DNA from: Aphidius gifuensis
Taxonomy: Eukaryota; Arthropoda; Insecta; Hymenoptera; Braconidae
Direction of reading: 5' to 3'
Length of the DNA: 64,000 nucleotides
NCBI RefSeq assembly: GCF_014905175.1
Contig: NC_057788.1
Coordinates: 18,818,154 to 18,882,153 of the forward strand
In this document: one piece after another, positions 24,797 to 37,689 of the stretch
How the letters are laid out: each line of letters starts with the position of its first letter
Numbering within the stretch: the first letter of the stretch is position 1
The notes under the pieces: generated by a model
Databases searched by the model: none
The model's input: the letters and a program-made list of their open reading frames with translations, nothing else
What the model was told of the DNA's origin: nothing
Program-made: the position numbers and the translations under genes

Positions 24797-26365
24797 ATGG
24801 CACAATTCGATAAAAATCAACTTGAGAAAACTGATCAACAATTGTTTACTGACTCATTTAATATTTGTTGGGAACTGTTGAAAAGAACAGAATATTATCT
24901 CAGTGAAGGTGAGATCGATATATTTTCAACGTTGTCATTAGATTACGGTCATGACATGTATGAGGCCATGGTGATATTTATGAAGAAAATTATAATATCC
25001 AATAAACACAAAGCTGTCATTGGAAAATCAAAAGTTGAATCAATAAAAATTGTAACAGCAGAAGCCACTCGTGACTTAGGTTATGATGATACTTATGATC
25101 AATTGAATCAACAACAACAAAAACAAGCTGACAAAGTGAGCATTGACATCAACAACCGTCAGGACGAAGTGTCATCAAAAAAAGAAAGAATACCAGTTGA
25201 TAAAATTTATTACAAGAAGAGGTTTAAATCAGGTATGTTTTAAATGATGTTAGGATTTTTATTAAATTGTGTCTTGATTTAATTTATTTTATTTTTAGAT
25301 AACAAAAAGAATAACTGTGATGATTCAAATAATGCTAAGAATATAACAATCGCTTCTTCAAATGAAAACTCAATTGATAAATTACATATTATTGATTTTA
25401 TTGAAAAGGAAGAAGAATTATTTACAGAAGAAATCATAACTATTAAAGATGAAATGTTGCCAGTTACAGATGATTCAATTGATGTTGATAAAATAAATAG
25501 CTCGATAGATCAATTAATTGGACTGGGAAGAAAGGTTAATGAAATTTCTAATTCATTTTATATTAATAAAGATAAAGATGTATCTTGATTCAATTTATTT
25601 TATTTTTCAGATAACAATAAAAATAACTATGATGATTCAAATAATGCTGAAAACATACAAATTACTTTCACAAATGAAAACTCAATTGACAAATTACATA
25701 TGGTTGATTTAATTGAAAAGGAAGAAAAATTATTTTTAGAAGAAAGTATAACTATTAAAGATGAAATGTTGCCAGTTACAGATGATTCAATTGATGTTGA
25801 TCAAACACACAACTCGGACAATCACTCAATTGAACTAGTAATGAAGTCAATTAAAATTTACAATTTTTTTAAAGATAATAATCATCAAAGTTGCTCGAAT
25901 AAAGTCTTTAAAAACGTTGTACATCAAAAAAACACAAGAATTCGTACTGGATCACTTGCTCCTAAAAAATATAGTTTTTGTACAGGAGAAGATGATGAAC
26001 TAAGCTCTACCGCAGTCGAAAATGACCTTGATGATAATGATATTGATGTTGATGTTAATGATATTGATGTTGATGTTAATGATATTGATGTTGATGATGG
26101 TGATCTTGACGATGGTGATGATGATAATAACCTAAAACAAAATGAAAAATTTGAAAATAAAATTAAAGTAGGTGATGAAATTTCTTTTAAAGAAAGAGCA
26201 CGTGTAGTTAAATTGGCAATAGAAAATCCAACTTGGTCATTAAATATGTTAAAAAAAAATAGTGGATGTAAAAATATTAATGGCCGCCGTGAACTTGAAG
26301 TGTGGAAAAAACAGATTAAACAAGGAGGATCTCCCCGTGAACGAATGAAATGCGTAAATAACTGA
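24797..26365 (+). CDS. Acidic protein with C-terminal helix-turn-helix, transposase-derived DNA-binding candidate
   Basis: ATG at 24797. Exon 1 ends at 25232 (GTATGT donor). Two similar second exons follow: 25299-25534 and one starting at 25611. Each begins AT-AAC-AA, and they share LPVTDDSIDVD. Joining exon 1 to the 25611 exon keeps one frame to the TGA at 26363-26365. Joining exon 1, 25299 and 25611 by the nearest donor shifts the frame. After the duplicated region come an acidic tandem run (DIDVDVN units) and a roughly 45-residue segment (FKERARVVKLAIENPTW, then a Cys and W-K-K-Q-I) resembling the psq/pogo-type helix-turn-helix. The N-terminal 148 residues are unrecognised. Likely nuclear if expressed. 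Confidence 0.6.
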
Positions 26366-26408
26366 GTTATAAATAAGTGCATTGAAAACCAAAAAAAAGG
26401 AGAAGTAA

Positions 26409-26786
26409 TTACTAATAAAAAAAATTAAAACATGGGGACTTAAAGCCAAAAAAATATTTCAACCTGAAAAATTTTCAGCATATGATAGCTGGTTAAGAAT
26501 TTTAAAAATAAAGCACGAAATTACTGGTAAATCTAATCATCTGAAAATTAATTGCAATTTGCAAAAAAAAAAAATCATTTTCATATTCAAGAGTTACGTC
26601 CCCCATGAAATAAAAGTTAAAGTTGTTAATCTTGCAAATGAAAATCCACATTGGAGTTTGGAAATGTTAAGAAAACAAAGTGGTTGTAATAATCTTGAAA
26701 ACATTTGTCAACTTAACAATTGGAAACGCATTGTTAGTAATTTCAATAAGAAAAGGGCCACTGATATTTCCACTAAAAAAAATTGA
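26409..26786 (+). pseudogene. Continuation: CENP-B/pogo-like DNA-binding segment plus second helix-turn-helix
   Basis: An open frame begins 44 bases after the preceding stop, in a different frame. It encodes FSAYDSWLRILKIKH, which fits the CENP-B/Tigger second DNA-binding helix region (W-L-x-x-x-K-x-x-H). It then encodes EIKVKVVNLANENPHWSLEM followed by SGCNN and NNWKRI, a clear paralogue of the helix-turn-helix at about 26183-26330. The order of the two helix-turn-helix segments with a CENP-B-like segment between them suggests either a duplicated pogo-type DNA-binding region or one gene broken by a frameshift. No DDE catalytic region is found. Confidence 0.5.
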
Positions 26787-27386
26787 AATTTTAAAATTCA
26801 TTTCTATTTGAGTAAAACATGAAGATGATAAAGATAAAAATACATGGCAAGTTCAAGTGAGGACAAAGGCAAACGAAAACAAATTTGAAGCTAATGATGT
26901 TAGAATACTGGCTAGATCAATCATTATCAAGTTGTTTTGGTTTGTTAAACATCGTTGATCAAGCATTATCATCATCATTGTCTGTCGTATTTAAAATATT
27001 TTTCTCAATAATTTCAGCAACAGTGAATCTTAAAATAAAATTATTAATAAATTTAAAAAATGATAAATATAGCGTTGTTTTTTATGAAAAAATTCAAATA
27101 ATTTAACTATATCAAAATGTTCATTATTTTTCGATTACGGTTATGTGATACATAAATATTAAAAAATAATTGTTCAGCAAGAATGTAAAAAAACTAACTT
27201 TATGTAAAACTAAAAATACGAAAAAATATAAGAACAAAGTGGTTTCAATATTAAAAATTTCAATCAACTCCTTCATTGGAAACAAACTGTTAGAGAATTC
27301 AATAAAAAAAATGTCACTAGTTTTTCTACTGAATTTCAGAAAAAACAAAATACAGTATAATTTTATTTTTTAAAATTTTTTCCCTA

Positions 27387-27540
27387 GACTTCCATCGTTA
27401 TTCACTCGCTATCAAAAATTGGGCAAACATCTTGGCTTTATTGATAACAAAGAATTCCATGAAAATCATTATTTCTTTGTCTTAATCTGGCAAGAATTTG
27501 AAGCTTTTGAAAATTTCCCAAATAACTTCAAATTGTTTTA
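27387..27540 (+). pseudogene. Coding-like fragment, unrecognised
   Basis: Continuous frame of about 50 residues with balanced composition (LFTRYQKLGKHLGF, FFVLIWQEFEAFENFP), ending in a stop. There is no start codon or clear splice borders, so it may be an exon remnant. Confidence 0.3.
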
Positions 27541-28328
27541 ACAATTATTTCAAAAAAATTAATTGTTTTTTTCGACATAATATTGTTTCAAAATATTGAT
27601 TACATATTATTGATTACCTATTTGATGACGAAAGTGTCACTGGTATTATAATATCTGACATATAAAAAATATATGAATGCGTTATTTTTTGTTTAATAAA
27701 ATGGAATTGAATCGAGTAAATGAAAATATTCTTAAAAAATTATTACAAAGTAATATTGATTCAAAATAAATTGAAAAAAAAAGGATAAGTTGGATATAGT
27801 CAACAACGTTGTCTACATAATAATACATGTTATATCTTATTATATTTAAAGATAAAGTACGCAAATTATTAATATATACATATACATATAATTTTAAACA
27901 TTAATTAGACTATTATTACTATTATTCCCACAATGTATATCAGTGTATAATTATTAATTATATTATGTATGTGCACGTGCCGCATTAATAAATTAATTAT
28001 TTTAATTTATCTATAAGTTTAATGACTTAATAAATTATTAACTATTGCTTATACTCATAACTTATGACGATTTTGATTATAGACAGTACTTTCTATTATT
28101 ATATTTACATTTACATAACATTTTTATTTTTATTTTTTTTCGTTCAATTATTTTATTCCAATGATTTAGTCAATTCGGTTAATTAATAATACTAATTAAT
28201 TTAATTTTGTGTCGTTTTGTTTTTTTTTATTAACAATTTTTTTTTCTAAATAAGTTTTATTGACACTTAACTAAAGAAAACTTTGTGCAGGCAATAAAGT
28301 TCCAATGGAATTGTTTTTTTTTTTTTTA
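27541..28328. other. Intergenic, nothing supported
   Basis: AT-rich with ATTAATTAAT runs. Two short frames on the minus strand have no features of real proteins. Confidence 0.5.
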
Positions 28329-29480
28329 CGTAGGCGGAAGCCTACTAGTATTGTTTTCACTATATGAATTTAGAAAAATGTTCATATCTTCTGAGATAAT
28401 ATAGATAGGATGTTCGTATTAGAATCAAATTGAAGCCTAGAAGAAATACTACAACCAAGAATAGAAAAAAAAATATTTCCATTGTTAATAAATTAGTTAT
28501 CAACAAAAAATGTTTTTGCAAAAATTTTAAAATCAAAATATTAAGAAAACTAAAAACAAATCGTGGATGCAATTTTTTGCCTAGACATTTAAAATTGCAA
28601 AATCTATATAATTAAGAGGTAGTTTTTTTTTTTTTATTGTTAGAAATTTGTTAATTAACAAAAAAACAAAAATTACGTTTTTTTATACCTCGCATAACTT
28701 CTTCAAAAATTAACTTATGTACTTCCATTTGGTCTCAAATTGTTGGGCTTTTAAATACCGAGAGCCACACTGTCTTGATAAAAAACGCTCCGAGCTCGCG
28801 TTAATTAGTTATCAACAATTGTTTATAATAATAAGTAGTGTCTGGTATGTTCTAATAAAAAAATAGACATGAAGGATTGCTTTTAACGATTTTTTAGAAG
28901 AGAGTGTGGCTCTCAGAAATTTAATCAGGAATTTTTTGGGCTTTACAAATTTTTTTTATGTTTATTTGTTCAAAAGTTATTGAAGGTATAAACAACTAAC
29001 AATTTAAATTTTAACACTGTTTTTTGACAAAAAAGGGATGCGCGCATGCGTGAAAGTTTCTTTGCTGTGGTTATAATTTGCTTGATCGATAAAATAGTTA
29101 TTTAAATTATCACGTTATTAAAAAAAAAAAAAAAATTGCCACGGAAAAATTTTTATAAATAAAAGTATTAAACAAAATGATTTGAAAAAAAAAATTTGTT
29201 CAGTTAAAAAAAAAGTAAATTGAACGATTTATTTTTTTAATATTTGTATTGATTTATTTCTTGAACAAATCTAATAGAATCATTGATATCAATACCTACA
29301 TGAAGTATAACCTCAAATTTGTTTTATCTGTATTTTGATTTGTGTACATAATTTGACAGCGCACGTCAGGGTAAATAAAAAAAAAAAAAAAAAATGTAAT
29401 GAATTTGGAATAATCGAGATAAACCACACGGGCTTTCGCCGGAGTTTTGAAAATTTTCAATTTTCAATAGAACGAATTCG
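28329..29480. mobile_element. ACGGAGG-family repeat, TAGGCGGAAGCCTA core
   Basis: Left end ACGTAGGCGGAAGCCTACTA, right end GGGCTTTCGCCGGAGTTTTG. Both ends share GGCG(G/A)AAGCC in opposite orientation, and the left end can also fold on itself. The interior matches 14056-15097. A nested change adds GAGAGCCACAC / GAGTGTGGCTCTC inverted motifs at 28761 and 28903. Confidence 0.65.
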
Positions 29481-29989
29481 TTACTAAAAATTTTTTAAGT
29501 ATTTAGAACACTTACTTTAATTGGTCTTTCGGGATAAATTTTTTATGTCCAGTGTTATCTGAATTCAAGATTAAGTGTCTATCAGACATTATTTTTTTTT
29601 TCTTTTCTCAAAAATACTGCACATGGATTTAAATATATTTTAATATATATTTTTTTAAAATGCAGTATATGTAACCGTGTGTCAATTTGACTGTTTTATT
29701 CATTTCTTTTTCGTTTTTATATATTTTCTAAAATCGACAAAAAATAATTTAAAAAATATTTTAAATTGATTGTTCTGTAAACGTCTTTAGAACATGAATA
29801 ATTATTTTTTTATTACAGTTATATGATATGAAATAAATATTGGAAAATAAAAATCGAATTTTTTCAATAATTAAATAAACAATTGTTGTGGTCAAATGAA
29901 AATGCTTAATTATATCTCTATTCGTAGTTTACATGAAAACTGTCGCGGCAGTAGAGGAGTTATAAGAGTTCTGGCACACTTAATATTCA

Positions 29990-30247
29990 TGGGTGGGTGG
30001 GTGGTGTGTGAGGGTGGTTGAGGGAGAAGGTAGTGAAAGGCAGAAGACGTGGTATCATTTTTTTTTGTGTGAGGGTGGTTGAGGGAGAAGGTAGTGAAAG
30101 GCAGAAGACGCGGCATCATTTTTTTTTTTGTGTGAGGGTGGTTGAGGGAGAAGGTAGTGAAAGGCAGAAGACGCGGCATCATTTTTTTTTTTTGTGTGAG
30201 GGTGGTTGAGGGAGAAGGAAGTGAAAGGCATAAGACGCGCCGCCATG
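29990..30247. repeat. Minisatellite, four ~62 bp units (GGTGGTTGAGGGAGAAGG)
   Basis: Each unit is TGTGTGAGGGTGGTTGAGGG followed by AGAAGGTAGTGAAAGGCAGA, a GACGCGGCATCA segment and a T run of varying length. The T-run differences change frame, and the open frames on both strands are not genes. Confidence 0.92.
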
Positions 30248-30282
30248 TTTTTTTTCTTTGGAAAAATAAAAAAAAGTGTTTA

Positions 30283-30349
30283 TAGTGAGATTTGAACGGT
30301 GAATGTTCAAAGTGAAAGTCCAGCACGCTATCCTCACGACCACGGCAGC
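30283..30349 (-). tRNA. tRNA-Glu-like relic (anticodon loop CTTTCAC)
   Basis: On the minus strand GCCGTGGTCGTGAGGATAGC resembles the D-arm/A-box region. CTTTCAC resembles a Glu (TTC) anticodon loop and CGTTCAAATCTCAC a T-arm/B-box. Acceptor pairing and the anticodon stem are poor, so it is a pseudogene or a tRNA-derived SINE remnant. Confidence 0.4.
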
Positions 30350-30474
30350 AACTTGATGTGATGAAAATGAGTGAGGTGAGTGATACTTTGTTTTAAAAAG
30401 TGGTTTGTTGCAGAGTGGAATTAATTTTTTTTTTTTTAATTTATGGGTTATAACGATGTAAAAATATGAAAAAT

Positions 30475-32009
30475 AACACGTAGCAAAAAGTTTTATAAAC
30501 ATTTCTATAAAACGTTTTTATAAAAATTTTTATACAAATTTTTATACAAATTCTTATATAGATTTGGCGCTTTTTTTTATAGAATAAATTCTATAAAATT
30601 TGTGGTTGATTTTTATAGAATGAATTTATCAATTTTTTATAGGATTTGGTTTATAGGATTATTTTTATAAAAAAAATGATTTGTATATATCATAATCATA
30701 ATAATACGCTGTTCTATAAAAATATTCTTCTATAGAATTTTGAACGATTTTTATAAAATATCGAACGGAATGTTTTATAAAATTTTTCTATAGAATAGTT
30801 TTATAGAAATATTATAAAAAACTCTATAGAATAGTCCTGTATAGATTTTATTATATATGTATAACATTGTATATAATTGATTTATTTATTGCTGTAACGA
30901 GTCTTTTCATTTATTGTACAATAATATTCATTTTTTAAACAAAGATATAAACCAAGCCAATTAAACATGATGCAACTTAATCCATTGACAAACAGTTACA
31001 GTCACTTCTGAATCATCAGGGTCTATCTCATTATTAAACTTGACTAGAACACTTTTTTTTTTTTAATTATATATTATCTATTTCAATAAATATTTTCAAT
31101 CATACGCAATAACAATAAAGCAAACTATCTTCATAATATGTAAAACTTTGAATAATCAAGCATCAACGACCACGCCATTTATGAACGACTATGCGCTTTG
31201 CTTTCTGGCAGTCGACTGAGTTTCCGTTAGACCATATAGTCCCGTGAATACGGGTGGCAAGCCAACGGAAACTCAGGTCGGCTCAGTCAACTGCCAGAAA
31301 GCAAAGCGCATAGTCGTTCATAAATGGCGTGGTCGTTGAGCTGTGATTATATATAAATGACATATTATGAAGATAGTTTGATTATTGTTATTATTATATT
31401 TTATTGTTAATTAAAAAAGAAAGTGTTCTAGTCGAGTTTAATAATGAGATAGTCTCTGATGATTCAGAAGTGACTGTAACTGTTTGTCAATGGATTAAGT
31501 TGCATCATGTTTAATTGCTTGGTTTATATCTTTGTTTTAAAACATGAATATTATTACAATAAATAAAAGACTCGTTACAGCAATAAATAAATGAAATAAA
31601 TCAATTATATACAATATTATACATATATATAATAAAATCTATACAGGACTATTCTATAGAGTTTTTATAATATTTCTATAAAAATATTCTATAGGAAAAT
31701 TTTATAAAACATTCCTGTTTCGGATATTTTATAAAAATCATTCAAATTCTATAGAAGAATATTTTTTATAGAACGTATTATTATGATTATGATATATATA
31801 CAAATCATTTTTTTTATAAAAATAATCCTATAAACCAAATCCTATAAAAAATTGATAAATTCATTCTATAAAAATCAACCACAAATTTTATAGAATTTAT
31901 TCTATAAAAAAAAGCGCCAAATCTATATAAGAATTTGTATAAAAATTTGTATAAAAATTTTTATAAAAACGTTTTATAGAAATGTTTATAAAACTTTTTG
32001 CTACGTGTT
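30475..32009. repeat. Giant palindrome, 1.5 kb, arms about 0.7 kb
   Basis: Starts ACACGTAGCAAAAAGTTTTA and ends with its inverse TAAAACTTTTTGCTACGTGT. The arms pair almost throughout, including TATGAACGACTATGCGCTTT at 31180 and its inverse at 31304, and leave a central spacer of roughly 35-50 bases (31228-31275). The arm ends are made of TTTTATAAAA / TTCTATAGAA motifs. A transcript would form a very long hairpin. It is probably a foldback transposable element. Confidence 0.9.
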
Positions 32010-32228
32010 CTTTTCAATATGACGCTTCTGGAACTTTCCACGATACCACGTTTTACTCACTTTTATTAAAAAATTTTATTGCTCCAATTTTACTAATCCG
32101 TTTGGATTGTGTCCTGGGCCCATAACCTATTGTGATTATGATTAGGAAAATAATGCAATAATGTAACAACAACAATTATATCATTGATATTTAATAAAGA
32201 GTAAAGGTATATTAATTACAGGTGGAAT

Positions 32229-33458
32229 TAGTGGTCTTCGATATTGAGCGATATACCGGAGACACGAGTATCTACTCGGTATACCGAGTACCCAACTATT
32301 CGGTATTTTTTTCCCCCGATATACCGGTACTCGGTATATTTTTGGCCAATATCGGACGCGAGTACTTTGACCGGTGGCGACCTCAAAGTGAACTTAAATT
32401 ATTATTGTAGCGTGTAAAAACAGATACACCCATATTGTAAATATAAAATGTATATATGTATGTATTGGTGCCTCCGTGACACCAGTATAATTGTTGTATT
32501 TATTGAGTGATGTATGTATGAGTGGAAATGTGTGCCTGCGTGTCGTAGAGACGACGTAGAAAAACTAGAAAATTATAAACTGCACTTCTTGTCCGGCCAC
32601 CATCGAGTGCGTCCGAAAAACATTGAGAATATTAATTAAAAATTGTATTTGTGATTTGGCTCTGCCATATCACAATTAGTAAAATATATACGTATTGTGT
32701 CGTGTTAAATTGTCATATTACATATTCTACTTGTTAAATAAATTGTTTCATTATTATTAATATTAAATATAATTTGTATCTCTGTTTTAAATTATTGTTT
32801 TAAAATCAAATTAAATGTAAAATAGTAAGTGAGAAAAAAAAGGCAACTCACATTATTATTTTTTTTTTATAATAGCGCCAATTTTACAGGATTTACGTTG
32901 CCACATATAAAACAACCTTTATTTGCAGTTGACGTGATGGCGTCTATTTTTGCACAACATTGTGACAACAACAAATTGACATTTGACAATATTAATTATA
33001 TTTATTTCATTGAGACCAAACAACTAACTAAAAAATAAATATATGAAATGTTTATGCAATATTAACATTATATTTAACAAGTTTTATATAATATTAATAA
33101 TTATCAAAGAATTAAAAATTATCTGTTTGACTTGACTATAAATATATGTATTAATTTTTTATAGTCATATATTTTTATTGCATGTATTATAATTATTATT
33201 GTTAATAATAATTAATTATTACACGCAAATTTTGTACTGACTGATAAATTATAAAAAAATCAAGGATGTCTTACAATATTTTGTTTTATTTAGCAAAAAA
33301 ATACTAGTTGAATCCTTTAAAAAAAAAAAAAAAACAAAGTACTCGATAGTCGATATACCGGTAGTTTTTTGAGCCGATATACCGAGTACCCGGTATTCCC
33401 ACGAAACTATTCGATTCATTTTATACCGAGTACTTTTGTTGAATATCGAAGACCACTA
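32229..33458. mobile_element. hAT-type element, TSD GGTGGAAT
   Basis: The ends TAGTGGTCTTCGATATT and AATATCGAAGACCACTA are exact inverses. The flanking 8 bp GGTGGAAT is repeated on both sides (32221-32228, 33459-33466). An 8 bp duplication with TA(G).. ends is the hAT signature. GATATACCG and CCGAGTAC motifs repeat near both ends. No transposase frame is seen, so it is non-autonomous. Confidence 0.92.
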
Positions 33459-33639
33459 GGTGGAATGTGTGACATCCTCGCTTGAGGTGTCGCCAGAAAG
33501 TGTATGTGCTTTGTGTGTGCATGAATGTATATGTGTGTGTATGTGATGTCACCAAGGCAACTGTTTGTATCTGTGTGTGCGTCGTTAAGTTCAATTTCCA
33601 ACAAAATCCTTTTTCAACAATAATTATTATAAATAAATA

Positions 33640-35410
33640 ATAATTTACTTTAATTGAATATTTGGGGATTTAATTTCCCTTTGCAACAAAAATTAAATAA
33701 TAATTTAATTGGTTTAAATAAATTGGGATCTGTTGCCCTTTTTCAACAATTAAATACGCATACATAAATAATAAATAAATTCATTTAAATATTTGGAATT
33801 TATTCTCTTATTTCAACAATTATTACGCACACATTAATATCAAATTAATGGATTTTAATACGCGAGATTTATTGCCCTTGTTAACAATCAATACGCATAC
33901 ATTAATAGTAAATAAACTTAGTTAAATATTTGGAATTTATTCTCTTATTTCAACAATTATTACACACACATTAATATCAAATTAATGGATTTAAATAAAT
34001 AGGATGTATCGTCCTTTTTCAACAATTAATATGCGTAAATTAATAGTAAATAAATTTGGAATTTATTTCCCTATTGCGATAATTATTACGCATACATTAA
34101 TACTAAATTAATGAATTTAAATACGTGGGACTTATTCTCCTCTTTCTTAACAATTAAATGCGCATACATTATAATAAATAAATTCATTCAAATATTTGGA
34201 ACTTATTCTCATATTTCAATAAATTATTGCGCACACATGAATACTAAATTAATGAATTTAAATACGTGGGATTTATTCTCCTTTTTTTTTTTACAATTAA
34301 ATACGCATACACTAATAATAAATAAATTCATTTAAATATTGGGAATTTATTCTCCTATTTCAATAATTATTGCGCACACATGAATACTAAATTAATGAAT
34401 TTAAATACGTGGTATTTAGTCTCCTTTTTTTTACAATTAAATATACGCATACACTAATAATAAATAAATTCATTTAAATATTGGGAATTTATTCTCCTAT
34501 TTCAATAATTATTGCACACACATTAATACTAAATTAATGATATTAAACACATGAGATTTATCGCCCTTTTGTCAACAATTAATATGCGTACGTCAATAGT
34601 AAATTCATTTAATTAAACATTCGGAATTTATTTTCCTATTTTGATAATGATTACGCATACATTAATACTGAATTAATGGATATAAATACGCGGGATTTAG
34701 TGTCCTTTTCCAACAATTAATGAGCATCATTAATAACAAATAAATTGTTTTAAATATTGGGAACTTATTTTAAATTCCTAATAATTAGCACGCAGTCACT
34801 AATACTGAAAGACTTGGAATTTATTTAATTTCTTTACAGTAAAAATAAAGCCATTGATTCAAACATCCAATTTTATTTGACTTTGTCAATTACGCATACA
34901 TTAATGACAAATTATTTGGTTTAAATATTTAGGATTCAATTCCCTTATACAACAGTTATTAACCATATATGGATAATAAGCCAATCAAAATTAATCTTGA
35001 GAATTTATCTCCCCTTTTCAATAATTAATATACACACATTAACAATAAGTTAATTAATAAAAAAAAAAAAAAAAAAAACAATTTAATTAACTTAAATATT
35101 TGAGGGAATAAAATTTCCTTTGCGACAATAATTGTTATAAATAAATAACAATTTATTTTATTTAAATAATTGGAAATTAAAAGTCCTTTTTCAACAATAA
35201 TTAGTACAAATAAATAATAATTTAAGTAAGTTAAATATTTGGGGATTAGAATTCCTTTTCAACAAGTAATTTTTATAAATTAATTATAATTTATTCAACT
35301 TAAATATTTCGAGGATTTAATTTCCTTTCCAACAATAATTATCATGAATAAATAATAATCTATTCAACTTAAATATTTGAGGATTTAATCTCCTTTCAAC
35401 AATTATTATT
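33640..35410. repeat. AT-rich satellite, unit about 127-145 bp
   Basis: Repeated phrases are CGCACACATTAATACTAAAT, TAATGAATTTAAATACGTGG, ATTTATTCTCC and CAACAATTAAATACGCATAC. Spacings between equivalent phrases range from 127 to 145 bases. No gene. Confidence 0.85.
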
Positions 35411-35419
35411 TACACATCA

Positions 35420-35700
35420 ATACTTAATTAAATATTTGGGGTAACGAAATATACGCACAAAATTTAAAAAAGGAAAACACGACACGCGAGAGAAATTAGA
35501 ACTAGGGAAGAAGTTCGGCCATTGCGGGAAAACGGAAAACACCCCTAAGGCCCAAACTCCTCCCCCGAATAGGCGTGCGAGGAAAACGAGACGAGCGGGC
35601 CCAGCCAACACTGAAGGGCGGGTCCCAACAACCCTTAGCCACCATCGAAAAATTCAATGGCTGTGCATCCCATCAATGTCGGCTGTCAAATACCTCCTAT
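35420..35700. other. GC-rich island between two AT satellites
   Basis: About 200 bases (35470-35660) are near or above half G+C, with CCCCTAAGGCCCAAACTCC, GAGCGGGCCCAGCC and AAGGGCGGGTCCC, between repeats that are roughly 80 percent A+T. The minus-strand frame is short and unsupported. It may be a unique remnant of an element whose UTRs became the satellites. Confidence 0.5.
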
Positions 35701-37650
35701 TAATTAAAATAATAATTATTAATTTATTTTCATAAATAAAAAATTCGGTTTTAATTAAATAATTGATATTCCCTTTTTGAATATTTTTTATTCATGCGAT
35801 TTTTAATAAATAAAAATTCGACTTTATTTAAATAATCGATAGTTAATATTTACTTTTTAAGTATTTACTATTTATACAACGATAACTAACAAAATTTTAA
35901 ATTTTTAAAAAAAAAACAATCGATAAATTAATATTCCGTTTTTAAATATTTATTTATTCACACGTTTTAATAAATAAAAACCAGGTTTATTTAAACAATC
36001 AATATATTATGATTCCGTTTATGAATATTCAACATTTACACATTGCAAATTAATACAGTGTTGATTTTATTTTTATAAATCAATATATTATTATCCCGGT
36101 TTAAATAATTAGTTAGTCACACGTTTTAATAAATAAAAATCGATTTTATTTAAATAATCAATATATTATTATTCCTTTTTTTAACATTTACATATGTTTA
36201 ATAAATAAAAGATCGATTTTATTTAAATAATCGATATATTGATTTTCCCTTGTTAATATTTGAACATTTATACATTTTTAACAAATAAACGATCGAGTCT
36301 ATTTAAATAATCGATATATTGATTTTTCCCTTTTCAATATTTTAACATTTACACATTTTTAACAAATAAACGATCGAGTTTATTTTAAAGAATCGATATA
36401 CTATTTTTCCATTTTTAATATTTTAACATTTATACATTTTTAATAAATAAACAATCGAGTTATTTTCAATAATCGATATACTATGACTCCCTTTTTAAAT
36501 TTTCAACATTTAAACATTTTTAATAAATAAACAATCGAGTTTATTTAAATAATCGATATATTGACTTTCCCTTGTTTAATATTTTAACATTTGAACATTT
36601 TCAATAAATAAACAATCGAGTTTATTTTCAATAATCGATATATTATTATTCCCTTCTTAACATTCAACATTTATACATTTTTAATAAATAAACAATCGAG
36701 TTTATTTTCAATAATCGATATATTATTATTCCCTTCTTAACATTCAACATTTATACATTTTTAATAAATAAACAATCGAGTTTATTTTCAATAATCGATA
36801 TATTATTATTCCCCTTTTTAATATACAACATTTATACATTTTTAATAAATAAACAATCGATTTTATCGATTACTTCCTTTTTACAACATTTAAACATTTT
36901 TTTTTTTTAAATAAATAATTGATTTTATTTTAAATAATCGATATATTATTATTCTCTTTTTAAATATTCAACATTTACACGTTGTTAATGAATACGATTT
37001 CGATTTTATTTTTAATAATCGATATATTCCTTTTTAAATATCTAACATTTACACGTTGTTAACAAATACAATATCGATTCTGTTTTAATAATCGATAATT
37101 TAATAGTCCTTTTTTTTTCAAATATTTGACATTTAAACATTTTTAATTAACAAAATATCGATTTTGTTTTAATAATCGATGAATTAATATGCCTTTTTTT
37201 TAAAATATCTGACATTTAGACATTTTCAATTAACAAAATATTGATGTAGTTTTAGCGATCGATAATTTAAATTTCCTTTTTTTAAAATAGTCAACATTTA
37301 AACAATCTTAATTAACAAAATAACAATCTATTTTGAATAATCGATAGTTAAAGTTTAATTTTTAAATAATTTACTATTTTACACAGCAATAATTAATAAA
37401 ATTTTAATTTTTATTTAAACAATCGATAGAGTAATAGCCCCCTTAAAAAAAAAAAAAAAAAAAAAAGTTCGATTTTAGTTAAATAGTCGATAGGTTACTA
37501 TCCCTTATTAAATTTACAAAATTTTAATCAATAAAACTTCGATTTTGTTTAAATAATCGATAGGCTAATACCATCCCTTCTAAATACATACCATCGACAT
37601 TATAAAAATTAGCAATAATATCGACTTCATTTAAATAATTTGAATAAATA
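35700..37650. repeat. AT-rich satellite, ~80 bp unit (AATCGATATATTATTATTCC)
   Basis: About two dozen units share AATAAACAATCGAGTTTATT, AATAATCGATATATTATTAT and AACATTTATACATTTTTAAT. Adjacent units at 36611 and 36691 are exactly 80 bases apart and nearly identical; edge units are more diverged. Confidence 0.9.
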
Positions 37651-37689
37651 AATTTTTGTTTATTACAAAAAAAAAATATATATATAAGA

